DNA of 64,000 bases from Trebouxia sp. TZW2008 (Eukaryota > Chlorophyta > Trebouxiophyceae > Trebouxiales > Trebouxiaceae), in contig BDIU01000068.1 in NCBI GenBank assembly GCA_002118135.1, positions 186,001 to 250,000 of the forward strand, given 5' to 3'. The notes below the pieces were generated by a model. That model was not told the DNA's origin. It did not search any database and worked only from the letters and a program-made list of their open reading frames with translations. This document shows positions 30,801-42,920 of the stretch, in pieces. Every line of letters begins with the position of its first letter. Position 1 is the stretch's first letter. The translations under genes were made by a program, and so were the position numbers.

Positions 30801-33800
30801 TTGTTAGCCACATTGACACTGCACAAGGGACAAAATGTTGGCAACTAAAGTGGCTGGTGCTGCTGCCCTTTCCTGTTCTCGCTGGCTGGCATGGAATTGC
30901 CTTACACCTTCAACGCCAAATTCAGCCTGCACAGTCATTTCCAAGTGTGCAGCTTGAAACAAGTTTGTTATGCTGAGGGGAAGCCTGTGCTGAGGATGTC
31001 ATAAGAACTGTCTGGCTGTCTCAAGTGCAATTGCAGCACAATCTCCCGGGGCAGAATGGAATTGGGCAAAATTACTTTGCAAAAAGGCAGGAAGGCAGGC
31101 GACATGTATTGTGCTATCTGCAATGCAGTTGCAGCACAATCTCATGATCATGCTCAGCATGTGATGCACCTCCACTGTCAGCAGACTGTTCACTGCTAGA
31201 CGTAATGTGAAGAGATCAAGCAATGCAACTGTCATTGAACTACTTGATCTCCATACATCGCATACATAGGCACCAAAGACAGCTGATCAACAGCTAAGCA
31301 GCACTTCTTTCGCCTACACAGTGCAGCTTCACCAAAGCTCAACTTTGATGATAAATTCACATACCCAGATGATCATTGATGAAGCTGGTGCAAAGAGCAG
31401 AGTGAAACTTGAGTTGCATGACCTGTTGATGCAAGTAGTGACCCATTTTCAGGATGCCCGGTTATCAAGAAGCAACTCATGCAAGCTGTGAGTAATGCAT
31501 TCACGCCAGAATTCCAGTTTGCAGATTGCTGTAACTGGAACTCAGCCTGTGAACAGATGACACAGCCTCTGAAAGGTTGAACTCTTGGTCTAAAACGACA
31601 ATCTCTCAACAGTCAGCAGCATGTGCACAATGACAGGTGCTGTGCAAAGGGCCATATTGTTGGCGACAGGATCTACAACACAGTGAAATCTTAGCAGTCT
31701 AGCCATTCACATTGACACTCTACATTCATCCAAGACATACGCATAGCAGACCTGGCGCCACGTGTACAAAATCACAATTGATGTGCTTTGACAATTTATG
31801 GGCCCCTGCTGGGTCCCAAAGACAGAAAAAATCATTGCAGTGAAGTGAACGTAACGGACAAAGGCCTACCCTGATGCGGGCAATTTCGGCCTCTTTCTGA
31901 AACTGTCCTTCTTTGACAAACTCAAAATTGGCTCTGCGTCGCCTGTCCAGCTTCCGCATGCCTCTGAAGCCAATGCCCTCATCAAAGAAGCTGCATGTGC
32001 AGTCACTGGTCAGCGCCTTGACTAATGCTGTGCTACCGCAGCATGCTGCATGCTACCAAAGCATGGTTGACATGTACATGCATATTCTTGACATTGTCTG
32101 TATGACTCCCTGCTGGGTCCTAAGACAGGAAAACAATGTAATGTAATGAAATGCAGTGTAATATAGAAGCTCTGGCAATTTGGTGCAGGGTCATCGATAC
32201 GTTCATTTCAGCTCATAATGGTAACAGAACTTGTTGTAAGATGACCAGAGAGACCAGGCATCAAGATGTTCCAAGTTGCAACAGCTTGATCAAGGCAATA
32301 CACGCAGCGGATCAAGCTATGCGTATGTTCACGTATTTGTTCTTTGCATACAGAGTTGAGGTTATCAGCAATCAAGCACAAAGCATGTCTCTAAGCCTAT
32401 CTGTAATGCAGGGCAGACTACGCAGCAGACAGGCCAGACTTACTTCTCTGTTTTTGGCTTCTCTGGTTTCTGTTCAAGGGCAGGCTCTTGGTTCATGCGA
32501 GCCAGCTCCGGTCTCTTCTGATTGACCTACACAAGAAAAACTGACTAGGTTGACAAGACCATTGGACAGAATGCTAGCTGATTGTGACAAAAATGTTGAA
32601 CCTCACAGCTCTGTGCTTCAGTTGCTAAAGGCATTAAGCTAAATGCATTTGGCGCAGAGCATATTTGCAGCAACTTCCATCCAGAAGTTGCCAAGACATG
32701 CTTTGCAAACGGTTTTCTGAGCTGCTTGAGTTGCAAATTTGACATCTGCTCTGACATAGAAGTGGATCCAACAACGCTGTCAAAGCACTATCCCATCATG
32801 ATGAAATCAGCAGCTGTGCACCTTTAAAGTGGTGACAGACTCTGTCTTTGTTTGCACCAAGTTGCCAAATTCGTCAATTTCCCGCCCTTGGTCATCAAGC
32901 CTAAGGGCAGCTGGCCTGAAGGTGGGTTTAGGGGCTGCACGCATCAACCCCTGGGGGGTCAGGCTGGGTTGCAGGGGTTGGGCAGGGAGGGGGGGCCTGA
33001 CTGATGGAGCTGGCGGTCGCGGTGCAGCTGCTGCTGAAGCTTCTGCTGAAGCTGACACCTGTACGCACAAGCACGTTACAACATCCAATTACGCAGCTCT
33101 CTGATTGCTGATCACATGATGTCAAAACATTTCCCCCTCTGGCGCTTTGCTTCTGCCCTAAACTCATTACAAGGCTTGACAATGCCACAGCTGAGCAATA
33201 CAGTGCTTCAAGGCAGCAAAGCCTCCTCCCAAGACAGCTGTTTGAGGTGTATGTGCAAGATGTCTGAGTGTGAGGAGGCTGCTATTATTTGTAGAGCAAG
33301 TGCAACTGTTAGTTAAATCTGAGCTGCAGTGCGCAGTGTGCCATTCTGAGAGTCTGCATACGGGTCATTGCACCTAGCACAAGCAACTTGCAACAGGATA
33401 TCCGAACTTGTTGCAGCCTATGAGGCATGCTTTGAGAGTGTCACCCGCGTGTCATGCAAGCACACACGCCAGCCAGAGGCGTGCCTTGCATGCATGGCCT
33501 GCCTAGCATTGCGCATGACAGTGCATTGCACATCAGCATGTGGTGGCATAAAAGATCAGGATGCTCAAAGAAAAGTGCAACAGTTTCCTGCACACCTGCA
33601 GCTTGGCAGCGGCCAGTTTGGCCTTCAACTGCTTCTGCAGTTCTAAAGCCTTCTTGGCTTTTGCAATCGATGCCATGGCAGGCAGGGCTGTCTTCTGCTG
33701 GTCAGATGCAGCAGCTCCACTGCTGCTCACACCGTTGTCGAGCTTCGGCTTTTTGGCTGGTGACGTGCCATCCAAGTCCTCTGCCTGCCGTTTTGACGCC

Positions 33801-33802
33801 AT
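27833..33802 (-). CDS. PRP3: U4/U6 snRNP splicing factor PRP3
   Basis: Ten exons join in phase: 33596..33802, 32822..33058, 32444..32526, 31870..31990, 30276..30508, 29902..30064, 29448..29591, 28988..29161, 28362..28506 and 27833..28017. The product has 563 residues, from ATG to TAG. Recognisable PRP3 blocks are QGREIDEFGN, FVKEGQFQKEAEIARIR, AIPEVEWWDARIL, YVEHPVPLEPP, LTSKEKKKIRKQRR, GLLEPPKPKVKLSNMMRALG, RNLARKLTPAEKKEK, KVMDLSNRQHQFKV and, in the C-terminal DUF1115-type domain, ELHMTGCMLM, SQKKYNRLMLNRIDW, NLVWLGVVKD and LEQYWDLAKG. PRP3 binds the U4/U6 duplex and bridges to U5 in the tri-snRNP in the nucleus (family knowledge). The N-terminus is short compared with plants and lacks a visible PWI domain. 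Exon copies lie in intron 4 and intron 8. Confidence 0.93.
28735..28917 (-). repeat. Donor-side copies of PRP3 exon 8
   Basis: At 28735-28870 the end of exon 8 recurs twice in tandem (readings YKVMDLSNWQHLF and DLSNWQHHFNVRVNAQ). At 28890-28917 only the last ~25 nt and a GTAAG donor remain. All lie downstream of the functional exon in transcription order. Confidence 0.87.
30540..30935 (-). repeat. Three acceptor-side copies of PRP3 exon 5
   Basis: Copies at about 30548-30655, 30690-30785 and 30835-30930 each follow a TGCAG acceptor and repeat the first ~100 nt of exon 5 (readings AEFGNEGVRRL and AEFGVEGVRQF). None reaches the EVEWWD part, which exists only in the functional exon 30276..30508. 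Two copies retain an open frame across the repeated part; the middle one has a frameshift. Confidence 0.9.
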
Positions 33803-34153
33803 ACCTGCTGTCGCAGGTCAGGCACAGCACGTCGTTTCGGGCAACCGCTGCGCTCGCTTGATCTGTGCGTCAGGTACAGCTGTTGCAGAAGACCTCTTTG
33901 CAGCCTCAGTGGAGTTACGGACTGCAGCGCAACCAAACAGCGCTCTGCAACGCGTGTGATACCGGCGCCAACGTGGTGCGCATGCATCGGGAACGCAATA
34001 CCAAGTGCTTTGCAAGTTACCGAGGGTTGTGGTGCACTTCTTAGGTTTCAGAGCCTCATGCTTTGCATGCTTTGCCAGCAATTAAAGGCAGACATGTTCT
34101 GTCACAGTGTAACACCTTCTCTCTGCGCTGAGCTGGCTTGGACGCATTGACAC

Positions 34154-36904
34154 TCAAGCCACATTTGCAGTTTGAGCGCCGATGCCATGACCCCTGATAG
34201 CAGACTGAAAATACGAAAGAGAAATCAAAACAGCTTCCTCTGTCCGAATTGTCCTGCTGCCTTGAAGTGGGCAGGTATTGCAGTACATCCTGAATAGCTT
34301 TTCAGGATGAGGCTTTTGGTGCATCTCGTGCATCAGAGGGTCGTGCTTTATACATTCTTCCAGTCCTTGCGGGCCTCCGAAGGCAATCAGCAAATGCTGA
34401 AATGATGGGAAGTGAAGAAGTTCTGGACCAGATACAATGCCACCACGCTCTGAGGTGCCAACAGTCAAGTCATAAGCCTCCTGCACAATCACAAGTGACT
34501 GATCAAACGCCTGTTTGGCATAGTCACAGCAGTTGCCAGCAGATATTATTTGCTCTGCAGTGTGCTGCACAACAGTGTCAGTGCCATTCAGGATAGCATG
34601 CCAAGTGTTCCAAAATTGCATACAGCTTTCATGCTGGCTGCTTGCTTCTACAAATAATTAGCGCATGGGCGCGCACAAGAGCATGTCAGTCAGAAGCCAT
34701 GGGCACGCTAATCACTGGTTGCATACTCTTTACATTGCATCCCAAGAGAAGGATGTTTCACTGGACCTGAGCTCATGGACAGGTTCCGCAAAGCTTATGC
34801 AATACTGAAGTAGCACTAAGTCATGATTTTTCTACTCAGTACCACCACCATCACAATCAATGAGCACAAACGCACAAATGCAGATGTGACCACACTTCTG
34901 TGTCTGAAACATGCCAGAAGCTTGGTTCAAGGAAGATCTTACTGCAAATGGACAATCTTGGAACGCTTGAGTGATGAACGGCGCCAAGCGCGTAGTGTAA
35001 CCCCAGTAGGTTCCATCATTGACCCTAGGGCTGGAAGGTTGTGCCAACTGCCCAAATAGGACTTGCTGCCCAGGCCCTAAGCCTGGCTGTTGAAGGGTCA
35101 TTTCTGTTGGCTGTGCACCCATCTGCAATGTGACCCTGACATTTGGCCGCAGAGCTTGTGTCACATATGCATCCTGCAGCAGTAGTGCTGGTGTTTCTTC
35201 TGGGCAGCAAAACTTATGACTGACCTATGCAACAACATACAGCATTGGCGCTTGGCTCAGCAATGCTGAACAACACATATCAATTGTAGCTTACTTAGTT
35301 GCTGATCTAGAATCAGATCCTCATGAAATGCAATGCCAAGCAATGCAGGGACATTGTCATCAAGATCAAACAGTGGCATACCACTGCACAGATGCTGACA
35401 GTGAACATCGGTTCTTGCTCAGCAATTTAGTACAGCTGCGTATGGCTTGTGAGCAGCACTCCTTTGAGCCAGCACTCACACCCATGGGGGGTTTAGAGGG
35501 GGGAGGGGAGGGGGGCTAGAGTAAAGCAGAATTGCAGCAGCAGCTGCGTCTTTCCAGCTGAAGGGCTTGCAAACAGGGGCACAGATAGAAGCAGGCCACA
35601 CACCCATACGCAGGCCTGCAGCTGCGTCTACCTGCTTTTTATTGATGATGTACGATGGGATTACTTTTGAATGCATATTGCTGATTTTATCAATTTGCTC
35701 AATGGATTTGCGAATACAACAAGGTGCAAGTATGCAGCATGTCACAGGCGCACTGACACCACAAAGCCATCCGAATGCTCCTGTAAGAATCTGCTACGGG
35801 AGTCTACAGGAGGCAGATGGCAAGTTTGACATCAAATTGTGCCAAAGCAGGGGACGGTTTACCTTATCAAGCCCAACATTCAGAAGTGACCCTTCTCCAA
35901 TAATGCTTTTCAGGACGACACCTTCTCTGTACATGGACCATTCATTGGCACGCATGTGATGGGGAGAGTCCAATGGAGGTAATGCGCCTGCCAGCCGCAG
36001 ATCCGCATGCATGGGAACCAAAGCTCTGCACAACACGACACACTGGAGTTGTTACATGGTACTAGAGCTTCTTAGTGCTGGAGGCGTCAAAGGGACACTG
36101 TTGAGAGTTGCAGCGGCTATGTTGCACAACAAGTCTTGCAAAAAGATGAATGCAACATGGGCAAAGACGCTGGGTAAACAAGCTTTCGGAAGGGAAGCAA
36201 AATGCAAGAGACACATTCGAGGCTTTTACAAAAATCACACAGCAGTGACAACAGAAATGTGAAGCATGAGGACGTCGCCTTGATTACCTACTTGAGAACG
36301 CAATGGCTTGCTTGAGTTGCATGCTCTGTACAGTGATGCAGGGACAAACTTGTTTGAGGGTACTTGCAAGGCAAATACCTGCGCAGATACTGTGGAGTCT
36401 CCATAAACTGCAGAACTCTTGCCAAAAAAGCTGCTCCAGCACCAATGGTGCCAGCTTCTTGCTTTGGCGAGTCGTCGATGACGATCACCTCGTCAATATT
36501 GAAGATGGCAGCAGTGCGAGCTATTTGGCCAGCAACTGCTGTTGCTGCTTCCATGGTTTGTGTGTTGTCAATCACACTGCCGGGAACAGCTATTGAGACT
36601 GTGTATGCTCTGCCTGTGCTTGCAGAGTTGTTGTGCACGTGCCCGTTGGTCATTGTAGCTGCGACTGCAGGTGAGTGTTGAGTGTTTTCCGGGGTGCTGC
36701 AACAACAAACTCAGCGTGGGCTGGAAGTTCACAAAGTCGCAGCTGTGGGGAGATGAGACAACGCATCTGCACGCATATGTTTGCAGGCGCCGGACGAAGG
36801 TCCATGAGTGCTTGACCACGGTACCTGGTGGTGGCTAGCTCTGCTTCGGGCATGTCTGCTTGACTTTTGGATTTGCGATTCTTGCGCTTCTTGTCGGTTG
36901 GCAT
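34154..36904 (-). CDS. SPOUT1: SPOUT-fold RNA methyltransferase (SPOUT1/C9orf114 family)
   Basis: Five exons join in phase: 36825..36904, 36379..36609, 35863..36025, 34943..35173 and 34154..34480, giving 343 residues from ATG to stop. The short basic N-terminus (MPTDKKRKNRKSKSQ) looks like a nuclear or nucleolar signal. Conserved blocks of the family follow: RAYTVSIAVPGSVIDN, GQIARTAAIFNIDEVIVIDD, LARVLQFMETPQYLRR, ALPPLDSPHHMR, YREGVV, YWGYTTRLAP, DLTVGTSERG, HLLIAFGGPQGLEE and the C-terminal knot signature YCNTCPLQGSRTIRTEEAV. The last parts form the SAM-binding trefoil knot of SPOUT enzymes (family knowledge). Human SPOUT1 (CENP-32) is 376 aa, so this copy is full length. Exon 2 uses GGCAG|AGC as acceptor; other AGs nearby break the frame. 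It is divergent from RSP7, with 605 bp between start codons. Confidence 0.92.
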
Positions 36905-37509
36905 AGCTTCTCGCCGTGCTTGAGTGTGGCCTCCAAAGACCAGCCTCAGCGACAATGCAGGCGGCCTGCAAAGCGTTAAGTTTGCTAGCCGCAGTGCAGT
37001 GCAAACTGAGCAAATCTAAATCGGTATCACAGTCAAAATGACATTTGAGCCTATCAAACTTTGCAATGCCTCAGCAAACTTAGGACAGGCGCACAATCTT
37101 GTGATCCTGCAGCAATACGCATGCAATCCAGAAACGGGTTGCGTCAGTGAAGTCGTTGCTTGTCCAAAAGCTCAATGCAATGTTTCACGTTTGATTGCCA
37201 GTCATGCTTTTGATCAGCACTTTGAAATTTTGAGCTACAGTGCAGAGCGACCGCTATTCATCAATCCTACACAGACGCCATATAACAGTGAGTGACAAAT
37301 TTGCAACAGTTATCAAGCTTTGCAGCGTCTTTGTCCTGAGGCATGACTAAGGCCAGGACGAGCAAGTTGTGTTTCAGATTTCGCATTTTGAAACAATTTA
37401 CTGCAAAGCGCAAAGTGTCAACGACGGTGCACCTGGTCTGCTTCCACCTGTGTTCAATATTTTTTTGGTCGAGCACAAAACAGATTTCGCCATCTCAAGT
37501 ACACAGCAA
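36905..37509. promoter_or_regulatory. Head-to-head promoter region SPOUT1 / RSP7
   Basis: 605 bp separate the two opposed start codons. No TATA-like or other element can be assigned with confidence. An 85-codon frame at 37038-37295 (+) has no splice or family support, so I treat the whole interval as shared 5' regulatory and untranslated sequence. This is inference from geometry. Confidence 0.35.
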
Positions 37510-40500
37510 ATGACGACAGCTAACGCCGATAAGGAATTCGCAATTCCACCTGCGCTACCCGCGATCTTGAAAGGCTTTGCACGCGAAACACTCCGAGCTC
37601 AGGTAAGCTATATCAGCTGATGACATCTAGTCCACACCTGAAGCACTTTCAGTCTGTCCCTGCGTCTGCAAGCAATAAAGACCCTTTTTTCCTGTTATAC
37701 AGCCACAGGACATATACAAGTTTGCTGCACAATATTTCAAGGAGTTGCATGCCTCTGCATCTCAGCAAACTCAGCCTGGATTCGTTGGAGACAAAGCAGC
37801 AAATTTTGCAGCCAACGTATTGCGTAAGGCTGACACCACAAGTGCCATGACCAATAGTCGCACCTCATCCCAAACTGCTGCGTGACACGGGTTTTGCGCG
37901 ACCACGACTTTGCATGTCCAATCAAGTGCACATTTGAAACCTGGCAAGCCTGTAAGGATGCATGCACTTGCACTTTTTCCAGTGCTTTCTTGATCTGGGG
38001 TCACTTTATGTTTGCAGAGCATCTTCTAGATGAGGACAGAAGCAATATTGGCCTATTGCACAGGCAGGAGGTGAAGCGAGCTCTCTGTGCAAGGAGTCTT
38101 GCCTTTTCTAGCAGGTCTGTACATACTGCTGTTGCATCATGATGAGCAGACTCTGAATATAACCTGTGCCTGCTGCTTAGCTTGTCAAAGAAAGAAAAGA
38201 AAAAGAAAAGTCTACGCCGTTAGGCGTCATAAAGGGAGCCTCTGTCTAAAGAGGCAGCCCGGGAATAAGGGCTGGTTAATTGGCTTGTCACTTGGAAACA
38301 TTTTGGCACATGTACAAATTGACTTGTGCCAGCAGTAATATTCAGCATGTCTCCGCCAATTGCACTCTGTGACTGGATCCCCTTCTTGACAGTACACACG
38401 TACATTGTTGGTGTGCAGGCAAATCCAGATTGCTCTAGCAAACTGTGACGAAGATCCTGAGGGCTTGATTGATTATCGCACAGTGGCGCCTCATCTTGCA
38501 AATGTCCTCATGAAGTCTCAGGCAAGCCCTCACGACCATAGCACAAAAAACATCTTTACACACAGTTGTAGGCTGCTCATAGCAATGCCAAGCAGACACT
38601 CAAGGAGCTGCCGCACATCAAGTATGCAGGCGAGGAATTGGCACTCAAGACAACAACAAACCTCGCTAGCAAGCACATAACCAGAAATGGTTAAAGTGTT
38701 TGTTGAGCACAGAGTCAAAGATGGCATGCTGGTATGCATGGTCTGTAAGCGACAATCATAGTGAACCATGACAGCCGCTGCTTCAATAGGGCCTCTGCTG
38801 CAGGATCTGCAACCACATTTTGCTCAAATTCACCTAGACATCATCATCGCCAGTGTAATGTTTACTATTCTGATCATTTTTAATGGTACTGCCATTGATT
38901 TGCTCACTGTGCAATTTTTTCTTGACAATCATCACTGGTACATCAGGTTTAGCCTTCAGTAGTCCTTCTGCTGCAGGTTCTTCCAACATAGTCTTTGCAT
39001 CCTAGCCTGTTTGCCTGGATTTTCATCACTGTGGTGGTTAGCTTTGTCATCATTGTGATCATGACTGTTTCTGAAACAATTTGACAGCGCTGATCCAATA
39101 TGGCTTCTGCTGCAGGATCTGCCAACACAGTCTGCCCAACCTAGCCTGTTGCGAGGGCAGACAAGCTCAGAGGCAGAAGAGCAGTTCCTGCAAGCTTTCC
39201 AACATGCAGACCCAGACAATGCTGGCAGCGTGAGCAGACAGGTCAGCAAGGATTGCAGTTGGCACATCAGAATTTTGACACAATCAGCTGCTGCAACAGG
39301 GTGCAAAAACATCTTTTGTGTTGTTGGCAACTGCCATTGTGTATATCAGCATGCAAATCTAGACAATGCTTGCAGCACGAGCATGCAGGTCAGCAGCAAA
39401 ATGTGTCCGACTGTGATTACATATATGACTGCACAGTCTAGCACATGGATCTGTTGCAAATAGCTGCAGAAGCACTCTTTGCCTATTTGGCTATTGCCAC
39501 TGTGCACACCAGAATGCAGACCCAGGCAATGCTGGCAGTGTCAGCAGGCAGGTCAGCAGCAGAACGTCTCACGCTGCAATCACACAAAGACTCATGCACA
39601 AGCTTGCACAACGAGCTGTTGCGCACAGCTGCAGAAGCTTGCTTTCTTTTTGTTGGCCATTGTGCTGATCAGCTTGCAGCATGACATTGTGCAGCGTCAG
39701 CAGCAAGTGTTGCATGCTGCGACTGCTCATTTGACCACTATATTATCTTGCAAGTCGAGCAATGTCGGAACAACACAGAGGTGTCTATTGCCTTTTTTGC
39801 CAGTGCAGAGACAAGCTTTCAGGGATACTGTATACAGCTGATGGGAAAGTTGCACCAGGTTGCATGCTGCTGTTATAGTTGTCACATGTGATTGATCTGA
39901 TGACGCCCAGAGTTCTATCGTTGGGTAGAAAGCAACTTCTGCAATGTGCCTTGGTGCTGTGAAGAGAGGACTATTGCAGCATCAAATGTCCAGGGTGCTT
40001 GCCTTGCAAAAGTGTCCTGTACCTGATGATTTAAGCCTTATACCTTGCCAAAACAGAACAAAAGTCAGGGTAGGTGACGACATTGCCATCCTCATGATCC
40101 TGTAATTTCAAAAGCCACAATCAGTCATGCACTGGCTTTTCTCAAAAAGTGTGCTCTGAGACTGTATGAATATTTGACTACCGAGAATAACAATCACATC
40201 GTGTCGTGCAGGAGTTCAAGGCATGCCTGCAAAGCCCAGAATTACAGCTGTGCCAAAAGGATGTGAACATTCTTCTGGGAGAAGTGGAAGAGGGCACAGT
40301 TGATTACACCGCCCTGGCGCAAGATGTCTTCAAAGTTCTGTCACAACGCCTCGCGGTGTGTATTGCTGCCTTTTGCTGCCACCAACTCATGCGCAGGCAT
40401 GTGCATATGTTGATACGACTTGCGTTCAAGATATTGTCACAACGCTTTGCGGTGTGTATTGCTGCCTTTTGCTGCCACCAACTCGTGCAAAGGCATGTGC

Positions 40501-42920
40501 ATAATATGTCGATACAACTTGTGTTCAAGATATTGTCAGAACGCCTTGCGATGTATGTCTGTGCCTTTTGCTGCAATGGAATCTTGCACAAGCAGCTGCC
40601 TATCATCTTGAGAGGTGGAAGAGGGCACATTTGACTTTACTGCCCTGGCTCAAGATGTCTTCAAAGCCTTGGTAACAATGCCTTGCAGTGTGTAAGTCTT
40701 CCTTCTGCTGCTGAAAATCTGGCATTTGCAACTCAGCTTGATGCAGTGCATCTCTTCTCTTTTGTAACAGCAACTGTTTTCATGCCTAGGTCAATGAGCT
40801 AGCCTCAGCCATCCGCAAAGCATTCCTGCCTGTGTTGTCAAGCAACAAGCTTGTTGCAGCATGGAATGCCAGTGTAAGTAACTAGGCCAGGCTTTGCCGG
40901 CAGAAATAAACTGCCAAGTGTGGGCAGCAATTGACAACTCATATGCTGTCTGAAGCCGTGTGTAGCTGTGCAGGACAAGCTGCTGATCAACAGCAACCTG
41001 GCATGCATTGTAGCCCTCAGCCAGCACCTCTCACAGCTGCTTATTACAGTGTCGAGCCCTTTTCTGCGCCAACGGATCAAAAGCTTTGTAGTGCAAAACT
41101 TTGTTCACTTCATCCTGTCAGCATCTGCTGAACCAAGTAATCAAAGATGATGTCTGCTGTTGCAGGATGAGCTGTTGCTCAACAGTAACCTGGCCTCAAG
41201 CGCAGCCCTCAGTCAGCACCTCTCACAGCTACTTCAGCAGAAGGACACCAAACACACAGGCAGCGTCACACTATCTCAGGCAGTGCAGACACTGCTGACC
41301 TTGTCACATGAAAGCCTGGGCCTGAGCAACACCTACCTGGCCTGTGTCATGGGCCACACCGCCCCCGATGCAAAGGGGGGGTCTGCAGCGGGGTCCTTAG
41401 GGGGGTCAGTGTCTTACGACAAGTGGGCCAATGAAGCTGCTGCCATGATGTACAGCTGCCTGGACCCTAAGGCTTCAGGTGCACGCTCGACTGCGGTCCA
41501 GGAGTTCAGGGACAGAGGCGCAGCGCAGAAGAAGAGGTCTGCCAATGCTGAAGCTGTGAAGGTAGGCAGATGGGCCGGGGTTTGTATGATACCCTGAACG
41601 CTTAGTCATGCCAGGCTTTAGATGTACACTTGACTGCAGCTTATGAGTTTACAGACAGGAGTGCAGCGCAGACAACAAGGTCTGCAAGTGCTGAAGCTGT
41701 GCAGGCGACATGATACTGTGATGCTCAACACAAGCTGGTCTGGTCACAGGACTTGGGCCACCCACCCAGCAACTGCGCTAGATTGTGTGCTATGAGTGAA
41801 CCATGTTGCAGCAGTGAGCAGACAAGTTGAGGTTGAATGCAAGATACCCTGAATGCTCAGCTGTGCTTTTTGTGAGCTCATTCATGTCTTCTGGTCAAGA
41901 GCGCTGCAGCAAGATGTTGCTGGCTGATACATCTGCTGCCACCCAGGACCCCCTTTTTTTGTTTAAGTGATCTATGTTTCAGTCTAACAAATCTGACCAG
42001 CTTGTAATCGCTGCGGGGTGGGAGAGCTTTGTTGCATTTCTCAGGCAACTCATCGCGCTCATGTACTTCAGTTGACTAGCTGATCAAATTTTGCTAAAAT
42101 GCGGCCGTTCTTGTGTAATGTGCTCTGGGCACAGTATTCCTGTGCCAAGACAATGTCCTGATGTACAGAACGGCTTGCTGTCAAGCACTTTGAGCTGACA
42201 GGGCTTGGTGCGTTTGTCAAGCGAGTGACGATTATCCTGCATTTCTGCTGTCATGCTTGATTAAGGGCATTAGTCATGCTAGTGTGGCTTGGGGCTCAGG
42301 GTACAATATGCCTAAGCCAGTACATGGTCCCTGATGTGCAGGATGCCTTGCAGCAAGCTTTTGACGCCTCAGATACAGCCACAGCAGGGCTGCTTTCAAA
42401 GCAGCAATGTGCGCAGGCAATCAGCAAAACCGCGTCAGACTTGCTGCAGTTGAGTGCAGAGGTGAGTACCAAGCAGGAAGTGCTTGACAATGACTGCAAT
42501 GCAATGCAACTGTGCCGTTTAGACTTGGTGACTGCTTCATGTCCATCTCAAACTGTCTAGACTTGACAAAGGCCAATTTGGTTTCGAGACAGTTGAGATT
42601 TCTCCTTTGCTTACCCAGCTGGATTGCTTGCACTCCTTTGCAATGGAAATGAATGTCTGCTGACAGAGTATGCACAACATGGAGACATGCATCTGACTCG
42701 ACCCTGCATGATGCAATCAGTCAAGTAGATGTGTAAGGCAGATTTTGCAGGTATTCACAGCTTTGCTGATGTGCAGGAGCATGTTGCCTTGCAAGCTGTC
42801 ATAGAAAGCTTCCATGATGACAGCATTGATCACAACAGCTTGGTGGAGCTGTGCAGCCGGACTTTGACACAGCTAGAAGAAGAGCAATATGTCTACCAGT
42901 ATCTGCAGGTTCATGCATAA
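37510..42920 (+). CDS. RSP7: Radial spoke protein 7-like (RIIa domain plus EF-hands)
   Basis: Ten exons join in phase: 37510..37602, 37703..37823, 38018..38114, 38419..38521, 39116..39241, 40212..40355, 40790..40873, 41166..41561, 42342..42461 and 42777..42920. The product has 475 residues. Residues ~8-48 are a RIIa dimerisation/docking domain (IPPALPAILKGFARE, then AQPQDIYKFAAQYFKEL), the fold that anchors radial-spoke and A-kinase-anchor partners. The rest is a string of EF-hand-like units, several with degenerate loops: DRSNIGLLHRQE, DEDPEGLIDYRT, DPDNAGSVSRQ, DTKHTGSVTLSQ and DTATAGLLSKQQ. RIIa plus multiple EF-hands is the Chlamydomonas RSP7 architecture (family knowledge), placing it in the flagellar radial-spoke stalk. 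Intron 4 has a GC donor (CTCAG|GCAAGC). The C-terminus VHA-stop is read through a possible donor, so a last exon could be missed. Confidence 0.85.
38800..39010 (+). repeat. Two acceptor-side copies of RSP7 exon 5
   Basis: Near 38806 and 38969 a CTGCTGCAG acceptor is followed by ~40 nt related to the start of exon 5 (39116), with stops. Flanking intron (TTTGACAATCATCAC-like blocks) is shared as well, so units are about 150 bp. Confidence 0.75.
39340..39720 (+). repeat. Donor-side copies of RSP7 exon 5
   Basis: Blocks at about 39345-39395 and 39515-39556 repeat the exon end coding for the EF-hand loop region (GACAATGCT..GCAGCGTGAGCAG-like) together with the donor (CAGGTCAGCAGC). A fainter third copy ends near 39700. 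All are downstream of the functional exon. Confidence 0.78.
40415..40695 (+). repeat. Donor-side copies of RSP7 exon 6
   Basis: Three units (about 40420-40500, 40515-40580 and 40608-40690) repeat the last part of exon 6 and its GCG/GTGTGTATTGCTGCC donor region. The first two are ~95 bp apart; the third also preserves GTGGAAGAGGGCACA. They create an apparent 140-codon frame with exon 6 that I do not believe is translated. Confidence 0.85.
40968..41055 (+). repeat. Acceptor-side copy of RSP7 exon 8
   Basis: About 85 nt after a GTGCAG acceptor reads DKLLINSNLACIVALSQHLS. The functional exon at 41166 reads DELLLNSNLASSAALSQHLS. The copy ends without a donor. Confidence 0.88.

Noticed and set aside
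40206..40634. 142-codon frame reading through RSP7 exon 6
   Set aside because: The frame past 40355 is built from donor-side copies of the same exon; the phase-correct donor at 40355 leads to exon 7.
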